From: Synergistaceae bacterium
GTDB lineage: Bacteria; Synergistota; Synergistia; Synergistales; Aminithiophilaceae
NCBI GenBank assembly: GCA_016756725.1
Contig: JAESII010000004.1
Span: 434,001 to 498,000, forward strand
Length of the DNA: 64,000 bases
Direction: 5' to 3'
The position numbers were made by a program, and so were the translations under genes. Each line of letters opens with the position of its first letter. Position 1 is the stretch's first letter. The notes beneath the pieces were generated by a model. The model saw nothing but the letters and a program-made list of their open reading frames with translations. It ran no database searches and was not told the origin of the DNA. This document shows positions 37,089 through 45,218 of the stretch, one piece after another.

Positions 37089-38360
37089 TCAGGTCGTCTT
37101 TTCCTTCGGGCCTTTCTTCCTCGTCGAGGCGAGGTATCCGGTCGCCGTCAGGGCTGCGGGAAAGAGGACGGACCAGGAGAGGTCCGAGAGAAGAAGGGCC
37201 GATGTGGCCGCCGCGGCGACGCCGACGAGGCGCGATTTGAGGCCTCCGTTGAGTCTCCAGTAGGCGACGATGGCGAAGGCGAAGAGAAAGACGAAGTTCT
37301 GGCTGACGAGGATGACGAGCTGGCCCGTCGAGAGGCCCGTCAGGGGAGAGAGGACGGTGACGGCGGCGAAGACGGCCAAAAGCCAGATGAGGCTCGTCGT
37401 GGGAATGCCTCTTCTGTCGAGGCGGGCCAGGGGGGCCGGGAGAATGCCGTCGCGCCCGGCGGCGTAGAGCATGCGGCTGATGGAGAAGACCCAGGCGTTG
37501 CCGTTGGCGAGGAGGACGAGGATCATGACGGCGATGAGCCCCTTCTCGCCCACGTTGCGGGGCAGGAGGTTGGCCATCCCCGAGGCGCCGCCCACGGCGC
37601 GGCCCGAAAGGGCCGCCCCCGTCGTGACCAGGGCCAAAAGGACGTAGAGGGCCGTGACGGCGACGAAGCTTCCCCAGAAGGCGATGGGGATGTTCCTGCG
37701 GGGGTTCTGGAACTCCTCAAGGCCGTAGGAGAGGTTTTCCCAGCCCAGAAAGGCCCAGAAGAGAAGGGCGCAGAGGCGGGCGATCGATCGGGGCGACAGG
37801 GAGGGATTGCCCCTGACGATCTCGGCGCCTGCTGAAAGGCCGACGCCGAGGTAGGCGATGTTGTGGACGATGACGACCAGAAGCAGGCCCGCCAGGGTCG
37901 AGAAGGCGATGCCGTTGACGGCCGACGTGGCCCGGACGCCGAAGACGTTGCTTGCCACCATGGTGACGATGAAGGCTAGGGAGAGGACGACGGTGGCGCT
38001 TTCGGGAGCGCCGATGAGGCGGGCGATGTAGGCGGCGGCGATGTTGGACATGGCGGGCATGCCGAAGGCGACGCTGCCGATCATGAGGTAGACGACGGCC
38101 ACGCTTCCCCAGGGGCCGACGGCCTCCTCGGCGTAGCGGGAAAGTCCGGCGGCGGTGGTGAAACGGGTGCCCAGGTCGGAGAAGATGGCGATGAGGGGGA
38201 TCATGGCCAACGAGATGAGAATCCAGGCGGCCAGGGCCTCCTGGGGCGTCCCCATGTCGAGGGCCAGGCCGGGCAGGCCGAAGAGGCCCGAGCCGAGGAT
38301 CATCGTGATGGCCAGAATGATGCCCCGGAGGGCGGTGATTTCCTTGGGCAGTTCCGTCAT
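37089..38360 (-). CDS. APC-family amino acid permease
   Basis: The 423-residue protein has about 12 hydrophobic helices and the APC opening LRGIILAITMILGSGLFGLPGLAL, in which the Gly-Ser-Gly of unwound helix 1 binds the amino-acid backbone. ENLSYGLEEFQNPRRNIPIA is the conserved loop after helix 6. Substrate not determined. Start ATG 38360 follows AAGGAGAG. It fits an amino-acid-fermenting lifestyle. Confidence 0.88.
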   Translation of the reverse strand: MTELPKEITALRGIILAITMILGSGLFGLPGLALDMGTPQEALAAWILISLAMIPLIAIFSDLGTRFTTAAGLSRYAEEAVGPWGSVAVVYLMIGSVAFGMPAMSNIAAAYIARLIGAPESATVVLSLAFIVTMVASNVFGVRATSAVNGIAFSTLAGLLLVVIVHNIAYLGVGLSAGAEIVRGNPSLSPRSIARLCALLFWAFLGWENLSYGLEEFQNPRRNIPIAFWGSFVAVTALYVLLALVTTGAALSGRAVGGASGMANLLPRNVGEKGLIAVMILVLLANGNAWVFSISRMLYAAGRDGILPAPLARLDRRGIPTTSLIWLLAVFAAVTVLSPLTGLSTGQLVILVSQNFVFLFAFAIVAYWRLNGGLKSRLVGVAAAATSALLLSDLSWSVLFPAALTATGYLASTRKKGPKEKTT

Positions 38361-38435
38361 GGTTTTCTCTCCTTCAGGAAGGTCGGCGCCGGAATGAGGC
38401 GGCCTCACGCCGTCGGGGCTGGATTCCCCTGGGCC

Positions 38436-39878
38436 TCAGAGGATGGGGCTCAGCAGCTTGGCCACGCCCTCGACGGTCTGCCGCCAGAGGGGACGCTGCC
38501 TCCAGGCCCTTTCGTCCAGTCTCCGCGACTGGGCCAGGTAGCGCTCCTGGGCGGTGACGACGCGGGCCGTCTCCGCTTCGCCGTAGAGGGCCATGTTGAG
38601 TTCGAAGTTGAGGGCAAAGGAACGGATGTCGAAGTTGCTCGATCCGAGGAAGGCCACCCGGCCGTCGACGGTCATCGTCTTGGCGTGGATGATGTCGGTC
38701 TCGAAGAGGTGAAGGGTCACGCCCAGGTCCATGAGCTGGCTGTAGTAGGCCCGGGCGGCGTTGCCGACGAAGAACTGATCGCCCCGGAGGGGGACGATGA
38801 GGTCGACCTGGGCTCCCTTGAGGCAGGCCATCTCCAGGGCCTGGAGAAGGCCTGCGTCGGGGATGAGGTAGGGCGTGGTGATGATGACCCGTTTGCGGGC
38901 CCCGAAGAGGGCGGCGGCGACGAGGCGCTGGTAGTTCTCCGTCGAGTAGGCCGGTCCGCTGGGGATGGTCTGGAGGCAGTAGGTGCCGCAGGTTGCTCCG
39001 GCCTCGAGAGGGATGTCGTGGCGGAGGACCTCGTCGGTCTCGACGTACCAGTCCTCGAGGAAGACGCCCTGGAGCTGGCCGACGACGGGGCCGGTCAGGT
39101 CCAAGGTCAGGTCCTCCCAGCGCCGCCCCTGGGCCTTGCCGCCGTAGGTGGCCTCGGTGATGTTGTGGGAGCCCACGAAGGCCCGCCGTCCGTCGATGAC
39201 GGCGAGCTTGCGGTGGTTGCGCAGGTCGAAGCGGGCCGTCAGTCTCGTCCGCCTCAGCCGCGACAGGGGCAGGGCCCGGGCTATCCGGATCCCGGCGGCC
39301 TCGAGCTCGGCGGCCCCCTTCTTGAGGAATTTCTTCGATCCCAGGTCGTCGAGGAGGAGCCGGCAGTCGACGCCCCGTTCGGCCGCCCTCACGAGGGCCC
39401 GGAAGAGGGGTTCCGTGACGGCGTCCCTTTCGAAGATGTAATAGAGCAGGTAGACGTTTCCTTCTGCCTCGTCGACGGTCCCGGCGAGGCGGTCGATGAG
39501 GGCCTCCTCGGAGTCGATGAGGTCCAGGGACTGGGCGAACTGGACGGGCCACTGGGCCAGCTTTGTCCCGAGCCGGACCAGAGAGGCCAGGTCATCGGCC
39601 AGGACCGGCTCGGGGCAGAAGGAGCCGTGACCGACGGACTGCCTCAGCCGGGACAGGGCCCTTTCGTGCCGTTCCCGTCGCAGCTTGGGGAGCTCCGTCG
39701 ATCCCAGGGCCAGATAGAGCAGTCCTCCCGGGAGGGGCCAGAAGAGGATGATCAGGAGCCAGGTCATGGCCACGGCCGGCGCGTGGCGTCGGGGAAGGAC
39801 GCAGACGGCGCCGAAGCGGACGCAGAAGGAGAAGAGGTTGTGAAGGACGAGGAGGATGACGCTGAAGTTGAAGGTCAT
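38436..39878 (-). CDS. cls: cardiolipin synthase (phospholipase D family)
   Basis: The 480-residue protein has two N-terminal membrane helices followed by two PLD domains with intact H-x-K-x4-D motifs: NHRKLAVIDGRRAFVGSHNI near residue 220 and IHAKTMTVDGRVAFLGSSNFD near residue 395. It would join phosphatidylglycerol units into cardiolipin. Start ATG 39878 overlaps the TGA of the upstream phosphatase-like gene (ATGA), so the two are co-translated. Confidence 0.9.
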   Translation of the reverse strand: MTFNFSVILLVLHNLFSFCVRFGAVCVLPRRHAPAVAMTWLLIILFWPLPGGLLYLALGSTELPKLRRERHERALSRLRQSVGHGSFCPEPVLADDLASLVRLGTKLAQWPVQFAQSLDLIDSEEALIDRLAGTVDEAEGNVYLLYYIFERDAVTEPLFRALVRAAERGVDCRLLLDDLGSKKFLKKGAAELEAAGIRIARALPLSRLRRTRLTARFDLRNHRKLAVIDGRRAFVGSHNITEATYGGKAQGRRWEDLTLDLTGPVVGQLQGVFLEDWYVETDEVLRHDIPLEAGATCGTYCLQTIPSGPAYSTENYQRLVAAALFGARKRVIITTPYLIPDAGLLQALEMACLKGAQVDLIVPLRGDQFFVGNAARAYYSQLMDLGVTLHLFETDIIHAKTMTVDGRVAFLGSSNFDIRSFALNFELNMALYGEAETARVVTAQERYLAQSRRLDERAWRQRPLWRQTVEGVAKLLSPIL

Positions 39879-40639
39879 GGCCCACCTTCCCCCCCTCTTC
39901 CTCCGAGGGTGACGTCGCAGAGGAGGGGCAGGTGGTCCGAGAGGGTCACCTGGGGGACGTCGACGCGGCGGATCTCGATCTCGGGGCTGGCCAGAAGGCA
40001 GTCGAGCCTGAGGCTGGGCAGGCGGCTGGGGAAGGTCGGCCGCCGCCGGGTGTCGGCGTCGCGGAGCCCCGTCGCCTCCAGAAAGGGCTCGAGCTCCCGG
40101 TCGCCCCGGAGGAGGTTGAAGTCGCCGCCGACGAGGACCGGCTTGTCCAGTTCCAGGCAGCGCCGGGCGATCTCGCCGAGCTGGACCTTCCGGGCCTGCT
40201 GTCCCAGGGAGAGGTGAGCCAGGAGGACGACGAAGCCGTCGAATTCCACCTCGAGAAGACTCCTCTTGACGCCCCGGGAAAAGTGATTCTCCCGGGCCTT
40301 GACGACGGGCAGGCGGGAGAGGACGGCATTGCCCTGACGGGAGAGGATGGGGAGGCGCCCGAGCGGCGAGGGGCCGTACTTGGGAGCGAAGACGGGCTGG
40401 AGGCCCCGGCTGGCCGCCAGCCGACGGGCCTGGCACTGGCCGCCCTGGCGGTAGGAGCCGCCGTCGACCTCGCAGAGACAGGCCACGTCGACGTCGAGGT
40501 CATCGAGGTAGGCCCCGATCCGTTCCGTCGTCGCCAGGGAGGAGCGGAAAAAACCGGCAAAAGGCAGAGGCAGGTGGTAGGTCCAGCCGCAGCCCGTCCC
40601 GTAGCGGATGTTGTAGAAGAGTATTCGCAAGGCGCCCAT
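39875..40639 (-). CDS. endonuclease/exonuclease/phosphatase family protein
   Basis: The 254-residue protein shows the EEP metal-hydrolase motifs: RILFYNIRYG at the N-terminus, CLCEVDGGS with the metal-binding Glu, LVGGDFNLL (Asp/Asn) and VTLSDHLPLLCDV (Asp-His catalytic pair). The family includes nucleases and phospholipid phosphodiesterases. The tight coupling to cls suggests a membrane-lipid role (inference). ATG 40639 lacks a strong ribosome site. Confidence 0.8.
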   Translation of the reverse strand: MGALRILFYNIRYGTGCGWTYHLPLPFAGFFRSSLATTERIGAYLDDLDVDVACLCEVDGGSYRQGGQCQARRLAASRGLQPVFAPKYGPSPLGRLPILSRQGNAVLSRLPVVKARENHFSRGVKRSLLEVEFDGFVVLLAHLSLGQQARKVQLGEIARRCLELDKPVLVGGDFNLLRGDRELEPFLEATGLRDADTRRRPTFPSRLPSLRLDCLLASPEIEIRRVDVPQVTLSDHLPLLCDVTLGGRGGEGGP

Positions 40640-40715
40640 CTCTCCCCTCGGCCCCTGTCTGTCTCGTTCCCGCCTATATTAGACCAAGGGCGGTGACGTT
40701 GGAAGGCAGGACGAC

Positions 40716-40887
40716 GAAAGGGACCGCGCCAGAGGCGGGTCCCTTTCGAGAAATCGGCTTTCTCAGGCCGCAGGCTCCTGGAGGAGCCTTAGCGCGGGGA
40801 TCGTCTCCCCGTCAGGGTGTTCGCTATAGGGTTGTCCTTGCCGTGGTGTGAGACTATCGGTCGACTCCCCCTTTCCTATCGGAACCT
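40716..40887 (-). ncRNA. candidate structured RNA or leader of the EEP-cls operon
   Basis: A minus-strand promoter (40894-40922) is followed by about 170 nt without coding potential that folds well. Elements in order: CTATC/GATAG stem-loop; an outer CCTATAGCG/CGCTAAGG stem enclosing a GGGGA-GACGA-TCCCC hairpin; GGCTCCT/AGGAGCC hairpin; and a final strong stem CGAAAGGGACC/GGTCCCTTTCG (40716-40747). Length and position would suit a free RNA such as a 6S-like RNA, or a long attenuated leader of the operon starting at 40639. It matched no RNA family I could recall with certainty. Confidence 0.5.
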
Positions 40888-40893
40888 GATAGA

Positions 40894-40922
40894 ATTATAG
40901 AACAGTTCCGTCTTTTCCGCAA
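40894..40922 (-). promoter_or_regulatory. promoter for candidate RNA
   Basis: On the minus strand, TTGCGG (40922-40917), a 17-bp spacer and a perfect TATAAT (40899-40894). It lies just past the stop codon of the upstream gene, inside an AT-rich island. Confidence 0.65.
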
Positions 40923-40930
40923 GGTCTCCG

Positions 40931-41917
40931 TCAGTCGGCCCCGGCCCGACCGAGCTCCTCCTCGAGGCCGTCGAGGGCGGCGACCGTCTCGGGGAGGAGT
41001 TCGGCTCTCAGGGCCTCCCTCAGCCGCCTCCCCGTCGCGGCCCGGTCTTCCTCCTTGCGGGCCCGGTCCTGCCAGCCGATCTTGCTCTTCTCGCGGAAGA
41101 GGTCGAGGTCGACAAGCCGCTCTCCCCGGCGGTCGTACTCGAGGCCCATGAGAATCTCCTTGACCCGCTCGGGAGCGGCGAAGGTGGCCAGATGGAAGCG
41201 GTAGACGGGGACGGCCATGAGGATGCGGGCGTAGTCCTTGCCCCATCCCTCGCCGAGGATGAGGCCCAGGTCGAGGTCCTCCAGGACGAGGCGGAGACGC
41301 TTCGACTGGAGGAGATAACGCTCCCAGCTGTCATAGACGCGGATCTCCAGATTCTGCCAGGCCCGGCCCCCGGCTGCCTCGTTGAAGTAGGCCATGGCCC
41401 GTCCCCGGAGGCGCTGGAAGAGCCTCTCGTAGGGCGTCTCGAAGTAGAGCACCTCGGGGTGGAGGTCGGCGAGGCTGACGGGGCGGTTCAGGTTCTTCTC
41501 CGTGAAGCAGAGGGCGACGCGGTGACGGCCCGACCAGCGCAGAAGCTGCTTCAGCCTCCCCGGTCTGCCGTCGAAATCGCGGGCGATCTGGTCCATGACG
41601 GCTCGCCTGTCGCCGCTGAGGCGGAAAAGAAGGGTCCGCGGCAGGGGGCGGACCCGGAGCTGGCCCGTCAGGTCGGCGTTGACCAGATGGGCCAGGAGGT
41701 CCACCGGTGAGGCGTCGGCCAGGAAGGTCTCTAGCCGCCCTTCAGGGCGGTTCCGGAAGGAGACGATCAGAAGGGTCTGATCCTCCCGGGCCTGGTCCCA
41801 GAGATTGCGGAGCGGTTTGGGCACCAGAGGAAAGGCCTTTCGGAGGGCCTCAAGGGGCGCCCGGTCCTGAGTCTGGAGGAAGAGCCCTCGGGCACTTCCG
41901 CGAAGCAGAGAGAGCAT
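40931..41917 (-). CDS. conserved-looking protein of unknown function
   Basis: The 328-residue soluble protein has no signal peptide or membrane helix. It is rich in Arg, Leu and aromatic residues, with segments such as LLIVSFRNRPEGRLETFL, VALCFTEKNLNRPVSL and EIRVYDSWERYLLQSKRL, suggesting an alpha/beta enzyme or a nucleic-acid-binding protein. I could not assign a family. GGGGAGGTG precedes ATG 41917. It is 20 bp from the metallophosphoesterase gene upstream and probably in its operon. Confidence 0.65.
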   Translation of the reverse strand: MLSLLRGSARGLFLQTQDRAPLEALRKAFPLVPKPLRNLWDQAREDQTLLIVSFRNRPEGRLETFLADASPVDLLAHLVNADLTGQLRVRPLPRTLLFRLSGDRRAVMDQIARDFDGRPGRLKQLLRWSGRHRVALCFTEKNLNRPVSLADLHPEVLYFETPYERLFQRLRGRAMAYFNEAAGGRAWQNLEIRVYDSWERYLLQSKRLRLVLEDLDLGLILGEGWGKDYARILMAVPVYRFHLATFAAPERVKEILMGLEYDRRGERLVDLDLFREKSKIGWQDRARKEEDRAATGRRLREALRAELLPETVAALDGLEEELGRAGAD

Positions 41918-41937
41918 GATCTCACCTCCCCGATGAG

Positions 41938-42558
41938 TTAAAGGCCGATCTTGCGTTTCCGGCAGCGGTTGCCGTTGACGTAGGCGGGATAGGGCAGGAA
42001 ATGGACCGTTCCGTCATCGGCGGCGATGACGTTGACGGCATCGAGGCCGTTGAGGAAGACAGCGCCTTCCCTGCGGGGCGCCGGAGGCGACGGCGAATGG
42101 CCGTAGAGGTTGTAGGGGCGAGGCGGCCGGGGAAGGTCGCGGAAGTAGTGAGCCATGGCGAGGGTGAGGCCGCAGACGGTGACGACGGCGGCGCCGTCGA
42201 AAACGGTCGCCTCCGGGGCGAGGCGGCGCAGCGTTTCCGTGTCGTCGTGGTTGCCTCCGGTGATGTAGAGCCCTTCCGGGAAGGTGCCGAGACGGCCCAG
42301 GAGATCGGCGGCCTTCCGGCTGTAGAGGCCGATCTCCCGGGGGCGGAGCTCGAGCTTGACGTCGTCGGCCACGTCGCCGGTGTGAATCAGGGCCAGGGGG
42401 CAAAGGAAGAGCAGCAGCCGCTGCAGATCGCCGTAGAAGGTGGAGGGCGTGTCGGAGACGTGAAGGAGACACCGTCCCCGCAGGGTTTCGAGCTCGCGGG
42501 GAAGGGCCATCCTGCCGGTCAGGCGATAGGCGAGATCCATCACGGTCTTCACGGTCAT
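41938..42558 (-). CDS. calcineurin-like metallophosphoesterase
   Basis: The 206-residue protein shows the metallophosphatase motifs: LLHVSDTPS (D-x-P replacing the usual D-x-H), LIHTGDVADD, ITGGNHDD, TLAMAHYFRD and YGHSPSPP. The first motif lacks the usual His, which may weaken one metal site. It could hydrolyse phosphodiesters or phosphoproteins. Transcribed divergently from the CruF-like gene. Confidence 0.8.
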   Translation of the reverse strand: MTVKTVMDLAYRLTGRMALPRELETLRGRCLLHVSDTPSTFYGDLQRLLLFLCPLALIHTGDVADDVKLELRPREIGLYSRKAADLLGRLGTFPEGLYITGGNHDDTETLRRLAPEATVFDGAAVVTVCGLTLAMAHYFRDLPRPPRPYNLYGHSPSPPAPRREGAVFLNGLDAVNVIAADDGTVHFLPYPAYVNGNRCRKRKIGL

Positions 42559-42620
42559 CGGTCCCTTCTGCGGTGTCTTGCGCTCAAGGTGAAAAACGGG
42601 GGTTTAAGGAGGCGAAAAGG

Positions 42621-43418
42621 GTGGACAGAATCACGGGACGAGGCCGCGTTCTGGCCTTTCTTCTGGGGCTTGTCTTCCTTCTGGCCCTCACCGATCGGGT
42701 CGTCTTCATCGCCACGGGCTTCATGCTCTCCGACGACGGACGGTACTTCCTCCTCCTCTTCTACGCGCCTCTGGCCCTTCTCTTTCTTCACGCCTTCTGG
42801 AGCCTGGGCCGGCGGGGCGTGCTGCTTCTGCTTCTGGCCGGACTCGTCGGTGCCGGAGGCGAGATGGCGGCCCTGCGCTGGGGGGCCTTCGGCGTCCGCT
42901 ACGTCTACCATCTCGACGTTCCCGGCGACGCCGTCGCCGTCGGCGGCTTTCCCCTTCTCGTCTCCCTCTACTGGATGGCCTTCATCTACGTCGGATCGTC
43001 CCTCGTGACGGCCATCGCCGAAGGATCGAGGCGTCCCGTCAGCCCTCTGACTCTGGCCCTCCTCGACGGCCTGGCCGTGACGGCCATCGATGCCGCCATG
43101 GACCCCATCCAGGTCGCCATCGGCTCCTGGAGCTGGCACGGCGGCGGTCCCTGGTTCGCCGTGCCGCTGGAGAACTTCCTCGGCTGGTTTCTGACGGCCT
43201 TCGTCGTCACCCTGCCCTTCCGCCTCTTCGGGGGCCTCCGTCCCCTTCCGGATGGCCTCCCCCCCTGGGCCCGCTACGTCCCCGTCTCCATCTACGCCAT
43301 CCTCTTCGCGGCCTTCGCCGTCTCCCTCTGGTTTCTCGACATCAGGGGACCTCTGCTCGCCCTCTTTCTCGGCATGGGGCCCTTCCTGCTCCTGGCCCTG
43401 GCCGCCCTGCGGGACTAG
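42621..43418 (+). CDS. CruF-like carotenoid biosynthesis family membrane protein
   Basis: The 265-residue protein has about seven hydrophobic helices. It fits the PF04240 (CruF / bisanhydrobacterioruberin hydratase-like) pattern in LRWGAFGVRYVYHLDVPGDAVAVGGFPLLVSLYWM and AIDAAMDPIQVAIGSWSW. No other carotenoid genes are near, so the substrate is open. Start GTG 42621 follows AAGGAGG by nine bases. Its 3' end overlaps the convergent alcohol dehydrogenase gene by 4 bp. Confidence 0.65.
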   Translation: MDRITGRGRVLAFLLGLVFLLALTDRVVFIATGFMLSDDGRYFLLLFYAPLALLFLHAFWSLGRRGVLLLLLAGLVGAGGEMAALRWGAFGVRYVYHLDVPGDAVAVGGFPLLVSLYWMAFIYVGSSLVTAIAEGSRRPVSPLTLALLDGLAVTAIDAAMDPIQVAIGSWSWHGGGPWFAVPLENFLGWFLTAFVVTLPFRLFGGLRPLPDGLPPWARYVPVSIYAILFAAFAVSLWFLDIRGPLLALFLGMGPFLLLALAALRD

Positions 43419-44578
43419 CGGCAGCCTTCGAGGATGGTCCGGACGTCGTCCTCGCCGAGGGGGACGAAGGTCCCGATCGGTCCCGCTTCGACGGCCTTCC
43501 GGGCCATCTCGCCGAAGCGGTCATCGCCGATGGCAAGTTCTCGGAGCGTCGTCGGAAGCCCGCAGGAGCGCAGGAAGGCGACGAAACGGGCGATGCCCTC
43601 CCGGGCCGTCCGGCCGGGGTCGAAGAAGTCGGGCTCCACGTCCCAGACGCGGTGGGCGAACTGGGCGAAGCGGCTCCGGTCGTGATCGACGACGTGGCTC
43701 ATCCAGGCGGGAAAGACGACGGCAAGACCGATGCCGTGGGCCACGTCGTAGAGGGCGCTCAGCTCGTGCTCGATCTTGTGGGAGGCCCAGTCTCCCTCGC
43801 GGCCCGTGTCGAGGAGGTCGTTGTGGGCGATCGTCGAGGCCCACATCAGCTCGGCCCGAGCCGCGTAGTCCCTGGGGTCGGCCAGGGCCCGGGGCAGATT
43901 GGCGATGATCGTCCGCATCGTGGCCTCGCAGAGGCGGTCCGTGAGCTCCACGTCCCTCTCGTTGGTGAAGTAGCGCTCCATCACGTGAGCCAGCATGTCG
44001 ACTGCTCCAGCCCCGGTCTGCTCAGGCGGGAGGGTGAAGGTCAGCTCCGGATTGAGGAGGGCGAAACGGGGCCGTAAGAGGCCGTTGCGGAAGCCCTTCT
44101 TGTAGAGTCCTCTTTCGTTGGTGATGACCGAGACGGGACTGGTCTCGCTTCCTGCGGCAGGCAGGGTGAGGACGACCCCGATGGGGAGGGCCCTGTCGGG
44201 CCTGGCCTTTCCCTCGAAAAAATCCCAGAGGGGGACGTCGGCGGGCGCGCCGAGGGCGATGGCCTTGGCCGAGTCGATGACGCTTCCGCCGCCGACGGCG
44301 ATGACGGCGTCGACCTTCTCTCTGCGGCAGAGGGCGATGCCTTCCTTGACGAGAGACAGGCGCGGGTTGGGCTTGACGCCGCCCAGGGCGACGACGTCGA
44401 CGCCGGCTTCGGCGAGGCTTGCGACGATGCGGTCGTAAAGCCCGCTTTTTCTGACGCTTCCGCCGCCGAAATGGAGGAGCGCCTTTCGGGCCAGAGCGGC
44501 CGTCTCGACGCCGACTTTCTCTTCGGCGCCTCGCCCGAAGATGACCTTGGTGGCGTTCTGAAAGGTGAAATCACGCAT
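43415..44578 (-). CDS. iron-containing alcohol dehydrogenase
   Basis: The 387-residue enzyme resembles NADPH-dependent butanol dehydrogenases (BdhA/YqhD group): FTFQNATKVIFGRGAEEKV at the N-terminus, the GGGSVIDSAKAIA nucleotide motif near residue 95, LPAAGSETSPVSVITN, and metal-ligand segments DMLAHVMERYF and LYDVAHGIGLAVVFPAWM with the expected Asp and His residues. It would reduce aldehydes formed in fermentation. GAGGAGG precedes the ATG. Confidence 0.93.
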   Translation of the reverse strand: MRDFTFQNATKVIFGRGAEEKVGVETAALARKALLHFGGGSVRKSGLYDRIVASLAEAGVDVVALGGVKPNPRLSLVKEGIALCRREKVDAVIAVGGGSVIDSAKAIALGAPADVPLWDFFEGKARPDRALPIGVVLTLPAAGSETSPVSVITNERGLYKKGFRNGLLRPRFALLNPELTFTLPPEQTGAGAVDMLAHVMERYFTNERDVELTDRLCEATMRTIIANLPRALADPRDYAARAELMWASTIAHNDLLDTGREGDWASHKIEHELSALYDVAHGIGLAVVFPAWMSHVVDHDRSRFAQFAHRVWDVEPDFFDPGRTAREGIARFVAFLRSCGLPTTLRELAIGDDRFGEMARKAVEAGPIGTFVPLGEDDVRTILEGCR

Positions 44579-44647
44579 GGAAAAACCTCCTCGTCACAAG
44601 ACACAGGAGCTCCGCCCTTCGGCGGAGCCCCTGTGGTTTCTGCGGGG

Positions 44648-45061
44648 TTAGAGATCGTAGAGGGCGGCGACGTCGAAGGGGAGATCCCATTCCCTGGTCT
44701 TTTCGATCCGGATGAACCGTCCCTGGCCCTGGCGGTTCAGGCGCAGCGGGATGAGGGAGTCCTTGTCCTTCTCGGAGAAGGACAACGGTGCAGCAAGAGG
44801 TTCAACCTCGACGAGACAGCCTCGCTTCTCAGCGAGATAGCCCTTCAGCGCCTCCAGCTCGTCGGCGGTGAAGAACTCGTCGATATAGCCCTTGAGGTGA
44901 AAGCGGGCCTCCTGGGGCAGGTCGTCGAAATTTTGCACGAAGCGCTCGTAGCCCGAGAGATGGGCCTCGCCGGAGCGAAGGGGAATCCAGACGATCCGGA
45001 CGTTGTCTTTCCCCTGAAAGGACTGGAGAACGGAAAAGGCTCGGTACAGGGACAGATCCAT
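44648..45061 (-). CDS. small protein of unknown function
   Basis: The 137-residue soluble protein starts DLSLYRAFSVLQSFQGKDNVRI and has an alternating alpha/beta pattern with many acidic and aromatic residues. No signal peptide or known motif. Start ATG 45061 follows AAGGAGG and a TATAAT box, giving a leader of only about 18 nt. A GC-rich hairpin (GCTCCGCC/GGCGGAGC, 44613-44632) lies after the stop. Function not recognised. Confidence 0.6.
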   Translation of the reverse strand: MDLSLYRAFSVLQSFQGKDNVRIVWIPLRSGEAHLSGYERFVQNFDDLPQEARFHLKGYIDEFFTADELEALKGYLAEKRGCLVEVEPLAAPLSFSEKDKDSLIPLRLNRQGQGRFIRIEKTREWDLPFDVAALYDL

Positions 45062-45085
45062 GGTCACCCTCCTTCGATGGTCTCC

Positions 45086-45091
45086 ATTATA
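45086..45091 (-). promoter_or_regulatory. -10 box upstream of 44648-45061
   Basis: A perfect TATAAT on the minus strand, preceded by a GGTT/AACC inverted repeat. No good -35 element is visible, so an activator may be needed. Confidence 0.4.
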
Positions 45092-45186
45092 ACGGTTTCG
45101 AGAACCTTTTTGGACCCCACAGGCAGGGCAGATATAAACCGGCAGGGAAGGTGTCATGATCGGTCCCGATGGACCGTCGGCGCCCA

Positions 45187-45218
45187 GAAGGCCTCCTGCG
45201 GCCTGGGTGACGGCCTTC
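45187..45218 (-). terminator. stem-loop after Rossmann-chemoreceptor gene
   Basis: GAAGGCC and GGCCTTC pair across an 18-nt loop at the stop codon. There is no T-run, so termination efficiency is doubtful. Confidence 0.4.

Noticed and set aside
38436..40436. Single 666-residue protein on the minus strand
   Set aside because: Only the part from ATG 39878 downward matches cardiolipin synthase; the extra N-terminus is an Arg/Pro-rich shadow of the EEP gene in another frame.
40716..40747. T-box leader, because ACCGCG appears in the plus-strand hairpin
   Set aside because: The rest of the T-box consensus is missing, there is no T-run on the plus strand and no plus-strand gene downstream.
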